Origin: Brevundimonas sp.
GTDB lineage: Bacteria; Pseudomonadota; Alphaproteobacteria; Caulobacterales; Caulobacteraceae
DNA length: 11,128 nucleotides
Reading direction: 5' to 3'
Assembly (NCBI RefSeq): GCF_031082345.1
Contig: NZ_JAVHLH010000073.1
Span: 1-11,128, forward strand
The translations under genes were made by a program, and so were the position numbers. The notes below the pieces were generated by a model. It made no database searches. It was not told the DNA's origin and saw nothing but the letters and a program-made list of their open reading frames with translations. Shown here piece after piece: positions 6,783 to 11,128 of this stretch; the first letter of the stretch is position 1; the number at the start of each line of letters is the position of its first letter.

Positions 6783-7828
6783 GGAACTGGCAGAGGGCCC
6801 TGATCGGACCGGAGGCGACGTTCCGCGACGCCCTGGTGTCGATCGACTCGACCGGCGCCGGCATGGCGCTGGTCGTCGATGCGGATAACCGGTTGCTGGG
6901 CGTCCTGTCCGACGGCGACCTGCGCCGGGCGCTGATCCGCGGCGCCGGGCTTGAAGATGCGGCGCTGACCGGCGCCAACCGCGAGCCGTTCTGCATCGAC
7001 CAGCACCAGGACCGCGCGGCCACCCTGACCATGCTTCGGGCTCACGGCCTGCGCCAGCTGCCGGTGCTGGACGCCGACCGTCGCGTGGTCGGGCTGACCA
7101 CGGTGTCGGATTTCCTCAACATTCCGATCCGCAGCAATCCGGTGGTCATCATGGCGGGCGGCAAGGGCGAGCGGCTGGCGGAACTGACCCGCGACACGCC
7201 CAAGCCCATGCTCAAGGTCGGCCCCCGCCCGATCCTGGACACCATCGTCGGGAACCTGGCCGGGCAGGGGTTCCGCAATTTCTGGCTGGCCGTGAACTAC
7301 AAGGCCGAGCAGATCGAGCGCCATTTCGGCGACGGTTCGGCGCTCGGTCTGGACATCCGCTACCTGCGCGAGACCCGGCCGCTGGGCACGTGCGGCGCGC
7401 TTGCCCTGCTGCCCACCCAGGAACAGCCGCTCATCGTCACCAACGGCGACGTCCTCGCCAAGGTCGACTACGGCCACGTGCTGGAGTCCCACCTCGAGGC
7501 CGGGGCGGACGCGACCGTGGTGGTGCGCGATTACGAGATGCAGGTGCCGTTCGGGGTGGTGAACGCCGAGGCGGGGCGGATCCTGCGCATCGATGAGAAG
7601 CCCACCCAGAGCTATACGATCAGCGCGGGCGCCTATGTGCTGTCCCCGAGCGCGCTCCGGAAGGTGCCGGCCGACGCCTACTACGACATGCCGTCGCTGA
7701 TCGCCGATCTGATCGGCGCCGGGATGTCCGTCCGCCAGCAACGCGCGGAGGGGTATTGGATGGACATCGGCCGCCCGCCGGATTATGCGCAGGCCAACGC
7801 AGATTTCGGCACGGTTTTCGAGGTTTAG
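6779..7828 (+). CDS. ptmE: PtmE-like CBS-domain sugar-1-phosphate nucleotidyltransferase
   Basis: The gene encodes 349 aa. Two CBS motifs lie at about residues 10-62 (MALVVDADNRLLGVLSDGDL) and 66-115 (LRQLPVLDADRRVVGLTTVS). A nucleotidyltransferase domain of the RmlA/mannose-1-phosphate guanylyltransferase type covers about 121-345, with VIMAGGKGERLAELT (123-137), TPKPMLKVG (140-148), GTCGAL, the metal-binding NGD, and GYWMDIGRPPDY near the end. This arrangement matches PtmE of the Campylobacter legionaminic pathway, which makes the GDP-hexosamine donor used by LegB. GDP rather than another nucleotide is inferred from the family. CBS pairs commonly bind adenine nucleotides, so supply of GDP-sugar may be regulated allosterically. 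The ATG at 6779 overlaps the previous stop (ATGA) and is preceded by GGAGCGAG, a good ribosome binding site inside legH. It is the last gene of the operon. Confidence 0.85.
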   Translation: MRNWQRALIGPEATFRDALVSIDSTGAGMALVVDADNRLLGVLSDGDLRRALIRGAGLEDAALTGANREPFCIDQHQDRAATLTMLRAHGLRQLPVLDADRRVVGLTTVSDFLNIPIRSNPVVIMAGGKGERLAELTRDTPKPMLKVGPRPILDTIVGNLAGQGFRNFWLAVNYKAEQIERHFGDGSALGLDIRYLRETRPLGTCGALALLPTQEQPLIVTNGDVLAKVDYGHVLESHLEAGADATVVVRDYEMQVPFGVVNAEAGRILRIDEKPTQSYTISAGAYVLSPSALRKVPADAYYDMPSLIADLIGAGMSVRQQRAEGYWMDIGRPPDYAQANADFGTVFEV

Positions 7829-7936
7829 CGTCCCGCACCCTTTTTTTGAACGTAGTGGACGGATAGCGGAGATTGGCCTCTGGCCCCACCTGTGTGCGGC
7901 GGCCCGGGGCGCCGGTCACATCACTGATAGCGAGTC
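7829..7936 (+). promoter_or_regulatory. Intergenic region after leg operon
   Basis: The 108 nt begin with a T7 tract (7841-7847) 12 nt after the ptmE stop. No convincing GC-rich stem precedes it, so an intrinsic terminator is not supported. TTGAAC at 7846-7851 could be a -35 for the phosphatase gene, but the element at the right distance (GAGATT, 7869-7874) is a poor -10. The gap itself suggests the phosphatase gene is a separate unit or at least not translationally coupled to the leg genes. Confidence 0.2.
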
Positions 7937-8821
7937 ATGTTTCACAAGCTTCTGAAGCGCCGGACGCCGGTCAGAGCTCCTGAATCTCCCCGGGTTCCGG
8001 CGGGCGTCGTCGTCTGGGCGATAGGCGACATTCACGGCCGCGATGACCTGCTGGAGCCGATCGTGGACGCGATCCGGGCTGACCTGCAGACGATGGACGA
8101 CGACCGCAAGATCGTCGTGTTTCTCGGGGATTACGTTGATCGGGGCCCCGGATCGCGGGCGGTGCTGAAGTTCCTGGCGGGGTTGCCGTCCGACGACGGC
8201 GTGGAGTGGCGATTCCTCAAGGGCAACCACGAGGAAACCATGGCGAAGTTCCTCAGGGATCCGTCGGTCGGCGCCCAGTGGTGCGAATACGGCGGCGACG
8301 CCACCCTGCGGTCCTTTGGTCTTCGGCCGCCCGACATGAGGCACCGCGCCGAGGCCTGGCGGCACCTGTCGTCGGACCTGAATCATAAGTTGGGGGCGGA
8401 GGAACGCGACTTTCTCGCGAACCTGGAGATGCGGGTTGCGGTCGGGGACTATTTCTTCGCCCACGCCGGCGCCCGGCCCGGCGAGCCGCTGGAAAGCCAG
8501 GCCGATGAGGACCTGCTGTGGATTCGGGGCACGTTTCTTCGGAGCGAGCAGGAGTTCGAGAAGGTCGTGGTGCACGGGCACACGCCCACGGCGGAGGTGC
8601 ACGCCGATCGACGCCGGATCGGCATCGACACCCGCGCCTACGAATCCGGCGTGCTCACGGCGCTGCGTCTGAAGGGCGAAGAGCGGCGGATTCTCCAGGC
8701 GGTCGCGCCCCAGGTCATGCCCGACGCCGGCGACGCGGGACCCGGGGTCCGGCCGCATGCGGTCGCCCTGCGGTGGGCGGATATCCCCGCCGTTGCTGAT
8801 CTTCGCCTGGACGACGCCTGA
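7937..8821 (+). CDS. PPP-family metallophosphatase (serine/threonine phosphatase-like)
   Basis: The gene encodes 294 aa with all the metal-site signatures of the PPP family: GDIHG (30-34), GDYVDRG (64-70), GNHEE (96-100), FAHAG (174-178) and VHGHTP (212-217). These bind two metal ions and hydrolyse phosphomonoesters. Bacterial members act on phosphoproteins, diadenosine tetraphosphate or small phosphates; DLLWIR (192-197) is typical of the protein-phosphatase/ApaH-like group, and the substrate cannot be settled here. The protein is cytosolic, with no signal peptide or membrane segment. A basic N-terminal tail (KLLKRRTPVR) and a proline/alanine-rich C-terminal tail of about 50 residues flank the catalytic core. 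The ATG at 7937 has only a weak AGCGAG ribosome binding site. It lies 108 nt after the leg operon and may be functionally unrelated. The base composition is slightly less GC-rich than that of the leg genes by eye. Confidence 0.85.
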   Translation: MFHKLLKRRTPVRAPESPRVPAGVVVWAIGDIHGRDDLLEPIVDAIRADLQTMDDDRKIVVFLGDYVDRGPGSRAVLKFLAGLPSDDGVEWRFLKGNHEETMAKFLRDPSVGAQWCEYGGDATLRSFGLRPPDMRHRAEAWRHLSSDLNHKLGAEERDFLANLEMRVAVGDYFFAHAGARPGEPLESQADEDLLWIRGTFLRSEQEFEKVVVHGHTPTAEVHADRRRIGIDTRAYESGVLTALRLKGEERRILQAVAPQVMPDAGDAGPGVRPHAVALRWADIPAVADLRLDDA

Positions 8822-8876
8822 GCGGCGACGGTTTGCGGTCGGCCGCGTCAGGTCGCTGAAGCGGGGCTTCGCTACA

Positions 8877-8889
8877 CAATCTAAGATTG
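8877..8889. repeat. 13-bp perfect palindrome CAATCT-A-AGATTG
   Basis: Two 6-bp arms are exact reverse complements around a single central base. It lies 103 nt upstream of the protease ATG in an intergenic region. The size and symmetry suit a dimeric regulator's operator, but the regulator is unknown and chance is possible. Confidence 0.35.
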
Positions 8890-8905
8890 CTGCGATGTTT
8901 TGGCT

Positions 8906-8928
8906 CACTGCGAGTTGAACCAGCAGTG
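8906..8928. repeat. Inverted repeat CACTGC-N11-GCAGTG
   Basis: Perfect 6-bp arms flank an 11-nt spacer that contains TTGAAC. It lies 64-86 nt upstream of the protease ATG. It could be an operator over a -35 element or an RNA hairpin in the leader; neither is demonstrated. Confidence 0.3.
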
Positions 8929-8991
8929 CTTGTCGTTTCGCGAAGCCGCGTTACGGTGACGGCCTGAACTTTCGTCGGTTGGGCCAAAGCC

Positions 8992-11128
8992 ATGTTCGAT
9001 TCCTTCTCGCGGAGCTTCGGCTCGACTCCCTCGCACCTGGTGGAGGGCGACCGCCCCGGGATCCCCGATCCGGTCGTGGATCCGTTCTTCGGCGCGATCG
9101 CCAGCTATCAGATCTGCGGCTGCTGCGGGAATTTCCACGCCGTGACGGACGGGACGGATGGCGGCGGGCAGGGCGTCATCCTGAACGCCGATGACCGCGG
9201 CTCCTTCGGACCGAACGGAAAGCCGTCGTATGATCCGATCGACGCCGGGGCCCAGATCACCCGCTCCAACTACAGCTGGGCCAGCGGCCTGGGCCAGGCC
9301 GCCACGGTGACCTTCGCCTTCCGCGACACCTTCGTGACCACCCTGCCCGACGGCACGACGGGCCACAACGCCTTCAGCGCCGCCCAGATTTCGGCGACGC
9401 TGCTCGCGCTGGCCGCCTGGTCAGACGTCGCCAACATCACCTTCCAGCGGGTCACCGATGGCGGCACGGAGTACTCCGAGAGCGCCACCATCCTGTTCGG
9501 GAATTACACCGAGGGCCAGTCCGGCGCGGCCGCCTTCGCCTATCTGCCCGGCGGCATGCCCGGTCCCACCGCGGCCGGCGCTGTCCAGGGCGACGTCTGG
9601 ATCAACAGCTCGCTGTCGTACAACGCCAACCCGGTGATGCAGGCCTACGGCCAGCAGGTTCTGCTGCACGAGATCGGCCACGCCATCGGCCTCAGCCACC
9701 CGGCCGCCTATAACGCAGGTTCGGGCGGCACGATCACTTATCAAGAAAGCGCCATCTATTTCGAGGACTCCCGCCAGTACACGGTGATGAGCTACTTCAC
9801 CGAGCGGGAGACGGGCGCCGACTTCCGGGACGGCGTCGGCGCCAACCGCTATTCGGCGGTGCCGCTGCTTGACGACATCGTCGCGGCCCAGCGCCTGTAC
9901 GGCGCCAACACGACCACCCGCACCGGCGATACGACCTACGGCTTCAACTCCAATGCGGGCCAGCCGTGGTTCAACGCCAACACGGCCCTCAGCGCGCTGA
10001 TCTTCGCGGTCTGGGACGCGGGCGGCACGGACACCTTCGACTTCTCGGGCTACAGCGTCGCCCAGACCATCGACCTGCGCCAGGGCGCCTTCTCCAGCGT
10101 CGGCGGTCTCACCGGCAACGTCGCCATCGCCATCGGGGTGGTGATCGAGAATGTGGTCGGCGGCACGGCCGCCGACACGATCCGGGGCAATTCGGCGGCC
10201 AACCTGATCACCAGCAACGGCGGAAACGACGAGATCGACGGCGGCCTCGGCTCCGACACGATCGTCTTCTCGGGCGCCAGCACCAGCTACACGATCTCCT
10301 GGAACGGCCAGGTCGGCACCGTGACCGGGCTCGGCCAGACGGTCACCGTGAGCAATGTCGAATTCCTTCAGTTTTCGGACACGACCATCGCGGCGGCGCC
10401 CACGGGCGGACTGCTGGTCGGCGGCGACATCACCAACGAGACCATAACCGGGACCGCCTTCAACGACACGATCGGCGGCCTTGGCGGCAATGACACCATT
10501 CACGGCCTGGCCGGGACCGACACCCTGGACGGTGGTTCGGGCAACGACGTGCTCAACGGCGGGGACAACGACGACTTCCTGATCGGCGGCCGCGGCGACG
10601 ATGCGCTGAACGGCGGAGCCGGCCATGACATCGCCGACTACGCCGGCGCCGGCGCGGGCATCACGATCAGCCTTGCCACAGGGCTCGCCACCGGCGGGGC
10701 CGGCTCGGACACCCTCTCCGGCATCGAGGAAGTGCGCGGCACCGCCCACGCCGACACCATCACCGGGGACGCCAACGCCAACATCCTGCGCGGCGGCGGC
10801 GGCATCGACACCCTGAACGGCGGCGACGGAGCCGACCAGCTGTTCGCCGGCGCCCCCGGCGAGGGCGGCGGCGCCCCGGATATCGTCAAGGGGGTCGGCA
10901 CGACCAACAACTCGATCGCGACCGCGGTGGCGCTGGCCGGCAGCTTCGATCTCGGCACGCGCGCGGACGTGGCCAATTCGAACACCATCCCCCACGCCAC
11001 GGTCGTGGCCACCGGCCATGGCGGCATGGAATACTACGCCGTGACCGTCGCGGCCGGTGAGACGGTCGTCTTCGATATCGACAACGCCACCTTCGACAGC
11101 GTCCTGAGGATCTTCACCGCGGGCGAGG
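8992..11128 (+). CDS. M10/serralysin-type RTX metalloprotease, SapA-like (3' end outside window)
   Basis: The frame is open from ATG 8992 to the window end, giving 712 residues without a stop. The zinc motif HEIGHAIGLSHP (226-237) fits HExxHxxGxxHP (H226, E227, H230, H236), and YTVMSYF (263-269) is the Met-turn. The catalytic domain spans about 80-305. RTX calcium-binding nonapeptides follow in three clusters between about residues 410 and 620. From about 636 a PPC-like domain begins (NNSIATAVALAGSFDLGTRA). There is no Sec signal peptide, as expected for type I secretion, whose signal would lie at the missing C-terminus. Caulobacter SapA, an S-layer-degrading protease, is the nearest named relative I can suggest. 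Residues 42-49 (CGCCGNFH) form a cysteine cluster that is odd for RTX proteins. No type I secretion genes or inhibitor are in the window. Confidence 0.9.
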   Translation, partial: MFDSFSRSFGSTPSHLVEGDRPGIPDPVVDPFFGAIASYQICGCCGNFHAVTDGTDGGGQGVILNADDRGSFGPNGKPSYDPIDAGAQITRSNYSWASGLGQAATVTFAFRDTFVTTLPDGTTGHNAFSAAQISATLLALAAWSDVANITFQRVTDGGTEYSESATILFGNYTEGQSGAAAFAYLPGGMPGPTAAGAVQGDVWINSSLSYNANPVMQAYGQQVLLHEIGHAIGLSHPAAYNAGSGGTITYQESAIYFEDSRQYTVMSYFTERETGADFRDGVGANRYSAVPLLDDIVAAQRLYGANTTTRTGDTTYGFNSNAGQPWFNANTALSALIFAVWDAGGTDTFDFSGYSVAQTIDLRQGAFSSVGGLTGNVAIAIGVVIENVVGGTAADTIRGNSAANLITSNGGNDEIDGGLGSDTIVFSGASTSYTISWNGQVGTVTGLGQTVTVSNVEFLQFSDTTIAAAPTGGLLVGGDITNETITGTAFNDTIGGLGGNDTIHGLAGTDTLDGGSGNDVLNGGDNDDFLIGGRGDDALNGGAGHDIADYAGAGAGITISLATGLATGGAGSDTLSGIEEVRGTAHADTITGDANANILRGGGGIDTLNGGDGADQLFAGAPGEGGGAPDIVKGVGTTNNSIATAVALAGSFDLGTRADVANSNTIPHATVVATGHGGMEYYAVTVAAGETVVFDIDNATFDSVLRIFTAGE
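10219..10851 (+). repeat. RTX nonapeptide repeats (GGxGxDxUx) within the protease
   Basis: Protein repeats occur in three clusters: about residues 410-425 (GGNDEIDGGLGSDTI), 495-550 (from GGLGGNDTIHG through GGSGNDVLNGG, GGRGDDALNGG and GGAGHD) and 568-620 (GGAGSDTLSG, then GGGGIDTLNGGDGADQL). These fold into calcium-binding beta-rolls outside the cell and help secretion through the type I route. The DNA is correspondingly rich in repeated GGCGGC and GACAC units. Confidence 0.88.

Larger units (their letters stand above)
8822..8991. promoter_or_regulatory. Intergenic region before RTX protease, with inverted repeats
   Basis: This 170-nt stretch is more AT-rich in its middle than the flanking genes and should contain the protease promoter. 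It holds a short perfect hairpin after the phosphatase stop (GAAGC-GGG-GCTTC, 8858-8870) without a T-tract, and the two inverted repeats listed separately. TTGAAC (8915-8920) inside the second repeat could act as a -35, but no good -10 follows at 16-18 nt. The protease ATG lacks a strong ribosome binding site. Confidence 0.3.

Noticed and set aside
6317..7741. Minus-strand open frame (474 codons) opposite legH and ptmE
   Set aside because: It is antisense to two genes with complete family motifs and shows no domain of its own.
7841..7847. T7 tract after the leg operon as an intrinsic terminator
   Set aside because: No stable GC-rich stem lies immediately before it.
8858..8870. GAAGC-GGG-GCTTC hairpin as terminator of the phosphatase gene
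   Set aside because: The stem is only 5 bp and no T-run follows. It is kept only as part of the dyad cluster.
10474..10851. DNA-level tandem repeats in the 3' part of the window
   Set aside because: These reflect RTX codons in the protease, not a separate DNA repeat or CRISPR array.
9421..11019. Long minus-strand open frame (532 codons) opposite the RTX protease
   Set aside because: It is antisense to a clear coding region with zinc motif and RTX repeats. In GC-rich DNA with strong third-position bias, long antisense frames arise by chance. Its predicted protein is a low-complexity Val/Ala/Gly/Asp string with no domain.

Overview
The window looks like a piece of a high-GC alphaproteobacterial chromosome. 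The best guess is Caulobacterales (Brevundimonas or Caulobacter-like). The reasons are strong GC-ending codon bias, a legionaminic-acid gene set of the kind those bacteria use for flagellin glycosylation, a SapA/serralysin-like RTX protease, and CtrA-like TTAA-N7-TTAA boxes. No rRNA, tRNA, CRISPR array or insertion sequence was seen, so the taxonomic call is an inference.

Layout. Positions 1-374 hold the 3' end of an AGE-family sugar epimerase/isomerase on the plus strand. It converges, with a 3-nt gap, on a 48-codon minus-strand gene (378-524) of unknown function that has a very good ribosome binding site and a candidate promoter. Next, also on the minus strand, is a lipoprotein-type M48 metalloprotease carrying a PDZ domain (599-1609). 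A 122-nt divergent intergenic region separates it from a six-gene plus-strand operon (1732-7828): legB, legC, legG, legI, legH-like and ptmE-like. Every junction in this operon is a 4-nt ATGA or GTGA overlap. After a 108-nt gap comes a PPP-family metallophosphatase (7937-8821). A 170-nt intergenic region with two inverted repeats follows, then a long open reading frame from 8992 that runs off the window. It encodes an M10/serralysin-type metalloprotease with RTX repeats, the start of a PPC-like domain, and an unusual N-terminal cysteine cluster.

How the genes fit together. The six operon genes cover the route from a hexosamine-1-phosphate to legionaminic acid. A guanylyltransferase (PtmE-like) makes the GDP-sugar, LegB dehydrates it, LegC transaminates C4, and the NeuD/PglD-like protein acetylates the new amine. 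LegG then hydrolyses and 2-epimerises, and LegI condenses the product with phosphoenolpyruvate. The CMP-activating enzyme (LegF) and the glycosyltransferase are not in the window. The likely end use is glycosylation of a surface protein such as flagellin, but nothing in the window proves the acceptor. The protease genes at either side act in the envelope or outside the cell by family, and no direct link to the sugar pathway is visible.
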